The notes under the pieces are model-generated. The model saw only the letters and a program-made list of their open reading frames with translations, was not told the origin of the DNA and made no database searches. The translations under genes and the position numbers were made by a program. Of a DNA stretch of 7,015 nucleotides, positions 1 to 5,280 are shown piece by piece. The stretch is from assembly GCF_900142215.1 (NCBI RefSeq), contig NZ_FRAC01000059.1:1-7015 (forward strand), given 5' to 3'. Source of the DNA: Anaerocolumna jejuensis DSM 15929. Lineage in GTDB: Bacteria; Bacillota; Clostridia; Lachnospirales; Lachnospiraceae. How positions within the stretch are numbered: the first letter of the stretch is position 1; each line of letters starts with the position of its first letter.

Positions 1-840
1 TATGCAAGCGATGAACTGGGGAGTATCACCCATGTGACAGAGGGAGAGGAAGTCCTCAACCGGTATGAATACGACGCATGGGGAAATGTAACGGAAAGCC
101 AGGAAAAGGTAGAAAACCGCTTTAAGTTTAACGGACAGCAGTTCGATTCTATCAGCCAGCAGTATTACCTAAGAGCCAGATACTATAATCCAGTCATTGG
201 ACGCTTCACCCAGGAGGATACCTACCGGGGAGATGGACTGAATCTGTACGCATACTGTGCCAATAATCCGGTTTATTATGTAGACCCAAGCGGGAATATG
301 TGTGAAACTGCCAGAGATAGAATTATAGAAAGTATGGATAAAGGAACAGCAACTGCAAAGGAACAGGGGAATTTAGCTGCATACTTAAGAAATAAGGTAA
401 ACAAAGGAGAAAAATTAATTCCGGCAGAGCAGGAAGCAGCTAAAAAACTTAATATCGATATTGCCAATAAGGGTTCGGGTACTAGCCGTATTGAAGTTGT
501 GGATTCTGATGCAGGTACTTTTAGGATAACTGATTGGAGTGAATACCCAGATGAATATGTTCCTTTACCAGATAAAAATAAAGAGTGGGTATTGCTAGAG
601 GGTGATAAATATGAATCCGCTAGAAAACAAGCAAATGAGATTAATAAAAATATAAGAAAGGGAGATAGCTACTATAGCGATAATAGACTGGAAATCCATG
701 AGGTCGAGCCTGTTAAATTCGGAGGCAGTCCTACAGACTTAACTAATAAAACAGCAATACAAGGACAGGCTCATAGGAAATATGTTACACCATGGTGGAA
801 TAAAATACGAGATGAAGCTAAGAAAGGATTGAATAAATAA
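1..840 (+). CDS. RHS repeat polymorphic toxin, C-terminal part with HNH-like nuclease tip (5' partial)
   Basis: The frame is open from base 1, so the gene starts upstream and the GTG at 34 is not its start. Bases 1-297 encode the end of an RHS/YD-repeat core, with YEYDAWGN, YYLRARYYNPVIGRF and GDGLNLYAYCANNPV motifs and a closing DPSGN (283-297). In this family the core forms a shell that encloses the toxin and is delivered to neighbouring cells. The variable tip is about 180 residues and ends in EIHEVEPVKFGGSPTD (from 691), an Asn at 745, a His at 772 and PWW. This pattern resembles ββα-metal HNH/colicin-DNase toxins, so the tip is probably a nuclease. The usual HH pair reads HE here (697-702). 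The tip is visibly more AT-rich than the core, as expected for an exchanged module. A SUKH immunity gene follows 2 nt after the stop. The RHS assignment is secure; the exact nuclease family is inferred. Confidence 0.93.
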   Translation, partial: YASDELGSITHVTEGEEVLNRYEYDAWGNVTESQEKVENRFKFNGQQFDSISQQYYLRARYYNPVIGRFTQEDTYRGDGLNLYAYCANNPVYYVDPSGNMCETARDRIIESMDKGTATAKEQGNLAAYLRNKVNKGEKLIPAEQEAAKKLNIDIANKGSGTSRIEVVDSDAGTFRITDWSEYPDEYVPLPDKNKEWVLLEGDKYESARKQANEINKNIRKGDSYYSDNRLEIHEVEPVKFGGSPTDLTNKTAIQGQAHRKYVTPWWNKIRDEAKKGLNK

Positions 841-842
841 TT

Positions 843-1256
843 ATGGATTTTTTCGATAAAGACATTTTTAACGATTTTAACTTCCAAGAAGAACAAAATA
901 CAGAAAGCCAAATATGTAGAGCTGAGTTAGACTTAGGAATCAAATTCCCGGAAGAATTACGAAAGATTCTGCTGCTATATAATGGAGGTAGTGGAGAAAT
1001 TGGAGATTATTATTTAGATTTATGGAGTTTGGAAGATATTGTTGATTTTTATCAAGAAAACATGGAAGTTGAGGAAAACAATTTGGTTCCATTTGCTTCA
1101 GATGGTTGCGGTATGGCATTTGCTTTAAAAAAAGGTTCTTCAGAGATTAGAATTATTCCTATGGATTCTCTAGAATATAAATATTCAAAAGAATGTAGTA
1201 ATAACTTTAATAAGTTTATTCATGACATGTATTCTGGTGATTTATTGGAATACTAG
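843..1256 (+). CDS. SUKH-family (SMI1/KNR4) immunity protein for the upstream RHS toxin
   Basis: This 137-aa acidic protein carries the hallmarks of the SMI1/KNR4 (SUKH-1) fold: FPEEL at residues 35-39, the LLLYNGG turn ending near residue 49, LWSLEDI at 60-66 and FASDGCG at 84-90. SUKH proteins are cytoplasmic and commonly neutralise nuclease tips of RHS and other polymorphic toxins by direct binding. The ATG lies 2 nt after the toxin stop. An AGAAAGGA stretch at 821-828 inside the toxin gene may serve as a ribosome binding site, but its spacing of 14 nt is long, so translational coupling is likely. A strong terminator follows directly, which makes toxin tip and immunity gene a closed 3' unit. 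That it protects against this particular toxin is inferred from adjacency. Family assignment is confident. Confidence 0.9.
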   Translation: MDFFDKDIFNDFNFQEEQNTESQICRAELDLGIKFPEELRKILLLYNGGSGEIGDYYLDLWSLEDIVDFYQENMEVEENNLVPFASDGCGMAFALKKGSSEIRIIPMDSLEYKYSKECSNNFNKFIHDMYSGDLLEY

Positions 1257-1276
1257 AGTATATTAAAGTTCTTATG

Positions 1277-1321
1277 CACTTCCAAATTGATATAAAGCGA
1301 TTATCAGTTTGGAAGTGTTTT
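1277..1321 (+). terminator. Rho-independent terminator after the first toxin/immunity pair
   Basis: The arm 1277-1291 (CACTTCCAAATTGAT) pairs with 1303-1317 (ATCAGTTTGGAAGTG), giving 15 bp with one G-U pair and an 11-nt loop. TTTT follows at 1318-1321. It lies 20 nt after the immunity stop and points with that gene. Confidence 0.85.
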
Positions 1322-1356
1322 ACTGTTTACATTTATTAGTGGTAGAATTCCTCTGA

Positions 1357-1380
1357 TTTTAGGCTATTCCTTGCCTAAAA
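1357..1380. other. Perfect 8-bp hairpin between the terminator and the small-gene remnant
   Basis: TTTTAGGC (1357-1364) and GCCTAAAA (1373-1380) enclose an 8-nt loop. On the plus strand ATTTT follows, so it could act as a weak second terminator. It also lies just past the stop of the minus-strand remnant at 1384-1416, where it could have been that gene's terminator. No clear T-tract exists on the minus strand. Confidence 0.4.
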
Positions 1381-1383
1381 ATT

Positions 1384-1416
1384 TTAATGAAAATATTTTA
1401 ATTCCTGTTCGCTCAT
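1384..1416 (-). pseudogene. 5' remnant of the small minus-strand gene (start and first residues only)
   Basis: Reading the minus strand from 1416 gives MSEQELKYFH and then a stop. It is preceded by a GAAGGAG ribosome binding site. The intact relative at 4653-4928 begins MTEQELLDM behind AAAGGAGGG, and the upstream DNA of the two is alignable for over 300 bp. Similarity stops after the sixth codon. The rest of the gene has therefore been lost or replaced, and only leader, ribosome binding site and start remain. A genuine 10-aa peptide cannot be excluded but is less likely. Confidence 0.6.
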
Positions 1417-1766
1417 ATAACTTTTCTCCTTCAAAAATATGCGATACCGAAATTAGGTCAGAAAGTCAATGCCGGAAACTATTACAAATACATACTTTGA
1501 ATTGTGTAAATAGATTAAATAAATTCACGAAATGCTTATTGTCTTGATTTACTGGTATGGGTTTAAAGAAGTCGCTCATGACTCCGCAACTTTTTCGTAT
1601 AAATGGGATTTACATGCAAGAGTAACCCCGAACACGAACCCAATGCCAAGAATCCGACCCCGATGAAAAAGTCCGTTCAGTCCGCATTGCGGGCTGATGT
1701 AAGCGGAGACGGGGAAGTTTTTGCCCCCGGCTCTTTAACCTGCATCATTTTCGACCCCATGGTTCA
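1414..1766 (-). repeat. Repeat A: hairpin-rich ~353-bp leader repeat, diverged copy of repeat B
   Basis: This block aligns with 4926-5279 almost without gaps (353 versus 354 bp) and is roughly four-fifths identical by eye. Both copies start, on the minus strand, at CCATGGGGTCGAAAATG and end at the ATG of a small gene. Shared structures include the near-palindrome TCAGTCCGCA-T-TGCGGGCTGA (1677-1697), a GC-rich hairpin GAG(A)CGGGG/CCCCGGCTC, and several GACCCC/AACCCC motifs. No convincing protein is encoded on either strand. The function is unknown. It could be a regulatory leader or the end of an older mobile element. Confidence 0.75.
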
Positions 1767-1779
1767 TGGTGAACCATGG
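1757..1779. repeat. 23-nt perfect palindrome at the left end of IS110 copy 1
   Basis: Arms CCATGGTTCA and TGAACCATGG are separated by TGG. The identical sequence occurs at 5628-5650 at the same place relative to the second element. Homology between the two IS copies begins just before it, with ACCCC/ACCCCC. The left arm CCATGGTTCA also occurs without the element at 5270-5279. Confidence 0.85.
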
Positions 1780-1924
1780 ATTTACAGGAAATTGGTTCTA
1801 TGGTAAAATGGGGCTGCCGGGGGTTACAGGGGATAAAAATACCCTTTCTGTAGCTCCCTTTTCTGTTCTTTTTTCTGCCGTTTATTCTCTTGAAAATAAA
1901 TCCAGAAATGACTTGCAATCCATT

Positions 1925-2090
1925 CGGTATAGAGTTAACATCAACAACCAATAAAAGAAATAACTTGTCCTTTCATCCATTGGTTTGTTGTAGATAGGCT
2001 GTCGAACCCTTGCGGACTCATCTAGAGTTAACGCTGTCATCTGAGGTTGCCGGTACGGGAACTGATTGGTTGGAAACAAGATCAGGGGGA
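1925..2090 (+). ncRNA. Candidate IS110 bridge RNA (left-end RNA), copy 1
   Basis: IS110-group elements transcribe a bridge RNA from the non-coding left end, with two internal loops that read target and donor DNA. Here a stem of 11 pairs with one bulged A (CAACAACCAAT at 1942-1952 with 1979-1990) encloses a 26-nt loop. A second loop region follows at 1991-2023. Both are bracketed by exact copies of AGAGTTAAC (1931-1939 and 2024-2032), whose GTTAAC parts are self-complementary. Two further hairpins lie at 2045-2061 (CCG-GTA-CGG at its tip) and 2062-2085 (CTGAT/ATCAG). A separate conserved hairpin, GGGGCT (1810-1815) with AGCTCCC (1852-1858), lies further 5'. The region is strongly conserved in copy 2. 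The RNA limits and the roles of the loops are inferred. Confidence 0.6.
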
Positions 2091-2093
2091 GAG
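2084..2093 (+). promoter_or_regulatory. Ribosome binding site that fixes the TTG start of transposase copy 1
   Basis: AGGGGGAGAG lies just before TTG at 2096. The longer open frame from a TTG at 2066 would need to read through this G-run. Copy 2 has seven Gs instead of five here, which breaks that extended frame but leaves the TTG at 5970 and everything after it intact. Confidence 0.7.
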
Positions 2094-2095
2094 AA

Positions 2096-3322
2096 TTGCA
2101 GAGAAGAGAAAATCTGCTTTATGTAGGAATTGATCTGCATAAGGAAACACATACCGCAGTGATGGTTAACTGCTGGAATGAAAAGTTAGAGGTAGTGGTT
2201 ATAGAAAACAAACCCAGTGAATTTAAAAAACTGGAAGAAAAGGTGAATAGAAAATCCAATCGTCTTGGACTTGAACCCATTTATGGATTGGAAAATGCTT
2301 ATGGCTATGGCAGAAGTTTAGCTGTCTGGCTGATTGAAAATGGCTATATAGTAAAAGACATCAATCCTGCCCTGGCTTATGACCAGAGAAAAAGTGCACC
2401 TATGCTCCGTAAAAATGATGAGCATGATGCGTATTGTGTGGCAACGGTTCTGATTAATCAGTTACATACCTTGCCGGATGCAAAGCCAAAAGATAATGAG
2501 TGGACACTGGCGCAACTGGTGAATCGGAGAGATTTACTGGTGAAAGACGGTATCCGTTTTAAAAATGGACTTCATGAGCAGATATCTATGGCATATCCCA
2601 GTTACAGTAAATTTTTCAGCGAAATAGACGGCAAATGTGCCCTGTATTTCTGGAAAACCTACCCGTCCCCTGTCCATTTGCAGGAAAAGACGGCAGAAGA
2701 ACTAACGATGGAATTCAAAGAAATATCCCCGATCATCAGAAAAGATAAAGCAGAGTTGATTCTGGACTGCGTTCAGAATGATGGAGATACCATTCGTGAA
2801 TATCAGGAATCCAGAGATTTTATAACAACAAGTCTGGTAAGAGACTTGGAACATCAGAAAGAAGAATTAGCAGGGCTTGATAAAGAAATCGAGAAGATCC
2901 TGCTTAGTTTTGATTATAAACTTACCAGTATGCCCGGGATTGGAACTTCCATAGCCAGTAAGCTGATCGCAGAAATCGGGGATATCCGAAGATTTCCCAA
3001 TGCTGATAAGCTGGCAAGATTCGCAGGAGTGGCTCCTGTAAAGTTTAGTTCTGCCGGAAAAGGTAAGGAGCAAAGCTCCAGACAGGGAAACCGCCAGTTG
3101 CATGGACTGTTTTATTTCCTGGCGGTAACTATGGTGTCCAAGCCAAAGAACGGAGCGCCCAATCACCCCGTATTTTACGACTATTACATACGAAAAATCG
3201 GTGAAGGAAAGACAAAGTCTCAGGCACTGGTCTGCATCATGCGTCGGTTGGTGAACATTGTTTACGGAATGATGAAAAATAAGACCGAATATCGGGAACC
3301 CATTCGAGAAGAAGAACAGTAA
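2096..3322 (+). CDS. IS110-family transposase (DEDD/serine recombinase), copy 1
   Basis: This 408-aa enzyme would excise and insert the element under bridge-RNA guidance. The N-terminal RuvC-like DEDD domain shows D13 (YVGIDLH), E66 (GLENAYGYG) and D108/D111 (KNDEHDA). These are nearly the same spacings as in IS621, the studied IS110 member. A helical middle section includes a basic/acidic stretch around residues 240-265. The C-terminal Transposase_20 domain has MPGIGTSIASKLIAEIGD from residue 279 and SSRQGNRQL, with the probable catalytic serine at 328. It is longer than IS621 (about 326 aa) because of its middle region. The TTG start is chosen from the ribosome binding site and from conservation with copy 2. 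All key residues are present and there is no frameshift, so it is probably active. Family assignment is confident. Confidence 0.95.
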   Translation: MQRRENLLYVGIDLHKETHTAVMVNCWNEKLEVVVIENKPSEFKKLEEKVNRKSNRLGLEPIYGLENAYGYGRSLAVWLIENGYIVKDINPALAYDQRKSAPMLRKNDEHDAYCVATVLINQLHTLPDAKPKDNEWTLAQLVNRRDLLVKDGIRFKNGLHEQISMAYPSYSKFFSEIDGKCALYFWKTYPSPVHLQEKTAEELTMEFKEISPIIRKDKAELILDCVQNDGDTIREYQESRDFITTSLVRDLEHQKEELAGLDKEIEKILLSFDYKLTSMPGIGTSIASKLIAEIGDIRRFPNADKLARFAGVAPVKFSSAGKGKEQSSRQGNRQLHGLFYFLAVTMVSKPKNGAPNHPVFYDYYIRKIGEGKTKSQALVCIMRRLVNIVYGMMKNKTEYREPIREEEQ

Positions 3323-3336
3323 TTTCTTTCTTAAAA

Positions 3337-3364
3337 ATAGCACGAAGATGTGCTATACTTTTTT
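3337..3364 (+). terminator. Terminator of the IS110 transposase
   Basis: ATAGCAC (3337-3343) pairs with GTGCTAT (3350-3356) around the loop GAAGAT. AC and six Ts follow (3359-3364). It lies 15 nt after the transposase stop. TATACT inside it also resembles a -10 box pointing outwards, but no good -35 box is placed for it. Confidence 0.7.
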
Positions 3365-3857
3365 AAACGAATACGAATTTTCACCCCTTTCCGTATATCT
3401 CAGTACTCCACCTGAGGGTTCGGGTAATGCAGATACAGATGCTTTAATAGCTGAGAAACAAGCAATTGCTAATAAAGCTGCACAAGATTACAATGCCAAA
3501 TATAATCCTGCTAAACGTGGAATAAGTAAAGGATATGAGGGTATAGGAACTACTGCTAATGGAGGTGCGACATTTGAAGGAACTCAATACATGTACCCAG
3601 TTGGTGAAGGACAGTTAAATCGGGTTTCTATTACTGCTCAAGGAAATCGTCCAGCTGATTTTGATTTAGCTAATGCAAGAGCTGGATTGGAATCTACACC
3701 TGGTGATGCAGTATGGCATCATTTAGATGATTATAACGTAAGGACGGGAGATATTACCCTAGAATTAGTATATAAGGATGCTCATAGGGCAACTGTTCCA
3801 CATGCAGGAAGTTGTGCTCAATATGACGCTGTGAATGGTCCAAGTTATAATAAATAA
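3348..3857 (+). CDS. Orphan RHS toxin tip, WHH-type HNH nuclease (no RHS core)
   Basis: The open frame gives 169 aa, but its first ATG sits inside the IS110 terminator and has no ribosome binding site. The first ~20 residues are IS sequence. The real module probably starts near GSGNADTD (about 3417), which may echo the DPSGN junction of the intact RHS gene. The C-terminal half carries WHH (residues 123-125) followed by LDDY, then KDAHRATVPHAGSC with His at 146 and 152. This is the signature of the WHH clade of HNH/Endo VII toxins, metal-dependent nucleases. No secretion signal or RHS core is present, and no other in-frame start with a ribosome binding site is visible. It is therefore best read as a silent spare tip that needs fusion to an RHS core. 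Its own SUKH immunity gene follows 14 nt later. The domain call is confident; expression is doubtful. Confidence 0.8.
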   Translation: MCYTFLNEYEFSPLSVYLSTPPEGSGNADTDALIAEKQAIANKAAQDYNAKYNPAKRGISKGYEGIGTTANGGATFEGTQYMYPVGEGQLNRVSITAQGNRPADFDLANARAGLESTPGDAVWHHLDDYNVRTGDITLELVYKDAHRATVPHAGSCAQYDAVNGPSYNK

Positions 3858-3871
3858 AAAGGAAGATAATT

Positions 3872-4294
3872 ATGTATAATTTTATAAAAAAAACAATTGA
3901 TAATTATAGCATTTCAATCAATGAAATAAGAATGGTGGAAAAGAAATTTGATATTATATTTCCGAAAAATCTTGTAGATTTTTTCTTGAAATATAATGGT
4001 GCAGAAATCTGGCTTTGCGAGGTGAATAAAAATAATAATAGGTATGAAGTTGCTGAACTAATACCGATAAAGTATGGCAGATTGCCTGTTGAAAAAATAC
4101 TTAGGTGGGATATAGATGATGGTATTGTTGAAAAAGGGATGATACCAATTGCAAGGGATAGAGGAGGTAATGTATATTACTTAAGTGTGAAAACTGGCAA
4201 TATTGTGTTGTATTATGTGGATGATATAGAGAATCCTATTTGTATTAGCTCTAATATTGATGAATTTTTAGAAAATTTTATTATTAAAAAATGA
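3872..4294 (+). CDS. SUKH-superfamily immunity protein for the orphan WHH toxin
   Basis: This 140-aa cytoplasmic protein has the SUKH pattern: an N-terminal helix leading to FPKNLVDFFLKYNGA (residues 30-44), a central PIARDRGGNVYYLSV (92-106), then TGNIVLYYVDD and a C-terminal FLENF. It shares the fold but little sequence with the first immunity protein, as expected when each matches a different nuclease. AAGGAAG (3859-3865) lies 6 nt before the ATG, a good ribosome binding site. The gene can therefore be translated even if the orphan toxin is not. Constitutive immunity without a functional toxin would protect against kin that carry the same WHH tip. No promoter is obvious, and no T-tracted terminator follows. 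Partner assignment is by adjacency. Confidence 0.88.
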   Translation: MYNFIKKTIDNYSISINEIRMVEKKFDIIFPKNLVDFFLKYNGAEIWLCEVNKNNNRYEVAELIPIKYGRLPVEKILRWDIDDGIVEKGMIPIARDRGGNVYYLSVKTGNIVLYYVDDIENPICISSNIDEFLENFIIKK

Positions 4295-4428
4295 TACTGT
4301 GTTTGAACGAGCAGATGAAAATGAGAAAACTAAGCTCATTAGGAGCTAGGTGCCAGTATCTGTCGTTGTGGAACTAGAGTGCGTGGATATGTCATTGTAG
4401 TATGTATAGAGAAAGATCCCGTACAAGG
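4295..4428. other. Short intergenic stretch without recognisable gene
   Basis: Only a small hairpin (AGCTC-ATTAG-GAGCT, near 4335-4350) stands out. There is no T-tract, so termination of the immunity transcript is not evident here. The minus-strand frame running through it is out of homology with the small-gene family and looks like decayed sequence. Confidence 0.5.
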
Positions 4429-4548
4429 TTTGATATGCCCTATGAATCCCTGCTTATATAGAAAAGCCCCTTCTAAAGCAAGCTGGTTTATGAGAGAGTC
4501 GATGTAACTTTCAATTAGCTCTTTCTCAGGGAGTGGCATATTACATGA
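4429..4548 (-). pseudogene. Decayed fragment of the small helical minus-strand gene
   Basis: The minus strand reads N-M-P-L-P-EKELIESYIDSLINQLALEGAFLYKQGF. The intact neighbour at 4653-4928 reads N-L-P-S-K-EKELVQNHIDSLIRQFALEEAFLYQHGF. Similarity begins at about 4548 and ends at GHIK (4429), after which the frame continues into unrelated residues. The N-terminal half is missing and the ATG at 4539 has no ribosome binding site. It is a truncated paralogue in the same orientation, left by duplication or recombination at this site. Confidence 0.7.
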
Positions 4549-4592
4549 ATTACAAGGATAAAATGTTTTAAGCTAGATAGTAAAGTCATTAT

Positions 4593-4631
4593 TAAAGGGG
4601 CACAAAAAAGATTTTTTAGTGTGTCCCTTTA
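4593..4631 (-). terminator. Probable terminator of the small minus-strand gene
   Basis: TAAAGGGGCAC (4593-4603) pairs with GTGTCCCTTTA (4621-4631), 11 bp with one G-U pair, around A6 and T6 runs. It lies about 20 nt past the stop of the 91-aa gene on the minus strand. The T-run sits in the loop side rather than after the stem, so efficiency is uncertain. Confidence 0.45.
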
Positions 4632-4652
4632 GAGTTTCTGAAGAACCAGATA

Positions 4653-4928
4653 TTACAATTTATTAATATATTTTAACAGTTTCATACCATCCATAAAACC
4701 ATGCTGATATAGAAAAGCTTCTTCCAAAGCGAACTGCCTTATTAGGGAATCGATGTGATTTTGAACCAGTTCTTTTTCCTTGCTTGGCAAATTTTCAATG
4801 AAGATTTCAGCATGAAGAATTTGCTTATATTCTTCCTCGGATTGGTTCGGCTGTTTTTGATGGAATATTTCAATTAGCATAGCGATACGTTCCTGAATAA
4901 ACATATCCAGTAATTCCTGTTCGGTCAT
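4653..4928 (-). CDS. Small uncharacterised helical protein (91 aa)
   Basis: I do not recognise a function. The start is set by AAAGGAGGG seven bases before the ATG at 4928. A longer reading to 5030 has no such site. The protein is acidic, without signal peptide or membrane segment, and is predicted to be nearly all helix. It has MTEQELLDMFIQERIAMLIEIF at the N-terminus, a central EEEYKQIL, and a C-terminal FLYQHGFMDGMKLLKYI. That last motif (aromatic, Gly-Phe, Gly, then hydrophobics) recalls small clostridial families such as DUF6809, a resemblance noted from memory only. A start-only remnant (1384-1416) and a C-terminal fragment (4429-4548) of the same family lie in the window, all on the minus strand and linked to the same repeat. 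It is therefore part of whatever unit is being duplicated, perhaps a regulator or a passenger. Confidence 0.75.
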   Translation of the reverse strand: MTEQELLDMFIQERIAMLIEIFHQKQPNQSEEEYKQILHAEIFIENLPSKEKELVQNHIDSLIRQFALEEAFLYQHGFMDGMKLLKYINKL

Positions 4929-4935
4929 AATGTTT

Positions 4936-4944
4936 CCCTCCTTT
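4936..4944 (-). promoter_or_regulatory. Strong ribosome binding site deciding the start of the 91-aa gene
   Basis: The minus strand reads AAAGGAGGG, seven bases before ATG at 4928. The corresponding position before the remnant start at 1416 keeps GAAGGAG. Confidence 0.8.
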
Positions 4945-4952
4945 GAGAAGAT

Positions 4953-4981
4953 ACGATACCGAAACAGTGTCAGAAAGTCGA
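4953..4981 (-). promoter_or_regulatory. Candidate promoter of the 91-aa gene
   Basis: On the minus strand, TCGACT (4976-4981) and TATCGT (4953-4958) are 17 nt apart. Repeat A has TTGACT and TATCGC at the same spacing. The -10 match is only moderate. Confidence 0.35.
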
Positions 4982-5280
4982 TACCAGAAACTACTAAAAA
5001 TAGATGCTTTGAATTGGGTAAATAGATCAAATGAATTTACGAAATGCCTATTGTCTTGATTCACTGGTTATGGATTTAAAGGAGTCTCTCATAACCCCGT
5101 AACTTTTGTGTGTAAATGGGATTTACACACAAGTGTAACCCCGATCACGACCCCAAGGCCAGGAATCCGACCCCGCTGAAAAAGTCCTTTCAGTCCGCAT
5201 TGCGGGCTGATGTAATCTGAGCCGGGGAGTTTTTTGACCCCGGCTCTTTAACCTGCATCATTTTCGACCCCATGGTTCAC

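Larger units (their letters stand above)
1765..3410 (+). mobile_element. IS110-family insertion sequence, copy 1 (complete)
   Basis: The element has a long structured non-coding left end (~330 nt), a 408-aa IS110 recombinase and a short right end with a terminator. Homology to the second copy fixes the left end near 1756-1767. The right end is not fixed, because copy 2 runs off the window. The proposed limits assume a CA core. The sequence GGTT-CA at the left joined to CA-CCTGAG at the right would recreate GGTTCACCT, which is what the apparently unoccupied site at 5275-5283 shows. IS110 elements have no classical inverted repeats and leave little or no target duplication, which agrees with what is seen. 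Having the long non-coding part on the left places it in the IS110 rather than the IS1111 group. The exact ends are inference. Confidence 0.8.
4926..5279 (-). repeat. Repeat B: hairpin-rich ~354-bp leader repeat
   Basis: This is the better-folded copy of the block also found at 1414-1766. It holds a perfect hairpin with 12-bp arms and loop GGG (5106-5132, arm TTGTGTGTAAAT). It also holds the near-palindrome TCAGTCCGCA-T-TGCGGGCTGA (5190-5210) and a perfect 9-bp hairpin GAGCCGGGG/CCCCGGCTC with a T-rich 10-nt loop (5219-5246). GACCCC motifs recur at about 5151, 5170, 5236 and 5265. As a minus-strand leader it would place about 320 structured nucleotides before the 91-aa gene unless transcription starts near 4950. 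The plus-strand end is ACCCCATGGTTCAC. No coding potential is seen. Confidence 0.75.

Noticed and set aside
1414..1766. CRISPR, tRNA, rRNA or known riboswitch in the repeats
   Set aside because: No regular spaced repeats and no cloverleaf or recognised aptamer motifs were seen. The hairpins are irregular in spacing.
1603..2079. Several 60-70 codon frames on both strands over repeat A and the IS110 left end
   Set aside because: They lack ribosome binding sites, and the DNA is better explained by palindromes and RNA structure that are conserved between copies.
2066..2095. Extended transposase N-terminus from the TTG at 2066
   Set aside because: The G-run difference breaks this extension in copy 2, and a strong ribosome binding site sits before the TTG at 2096.
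2867..3343. 158-codon minus-strand frame
   Set aside because: It lies opposite the conserved transposase C-terminal domain and is a shadow. The same holds for 6576-6977 opposite copy 2.
4936..5030. N-terminal extension of the small minus-strand protein to 5030
   Set aside because: The AAAGGAGGG site directly before 4928 marks the real start, and the remnant at 1416 starts at the equivalent codon.
5106..5132. Strong inverted repeat TTGTGTGTAAAT...ATTTACACACAA as an IS terminal repeat or operator
   Set aside because: It is imperfect in repeat A and has no flanking duplication. An operator remains possible but nothing in the window supports it specifically.
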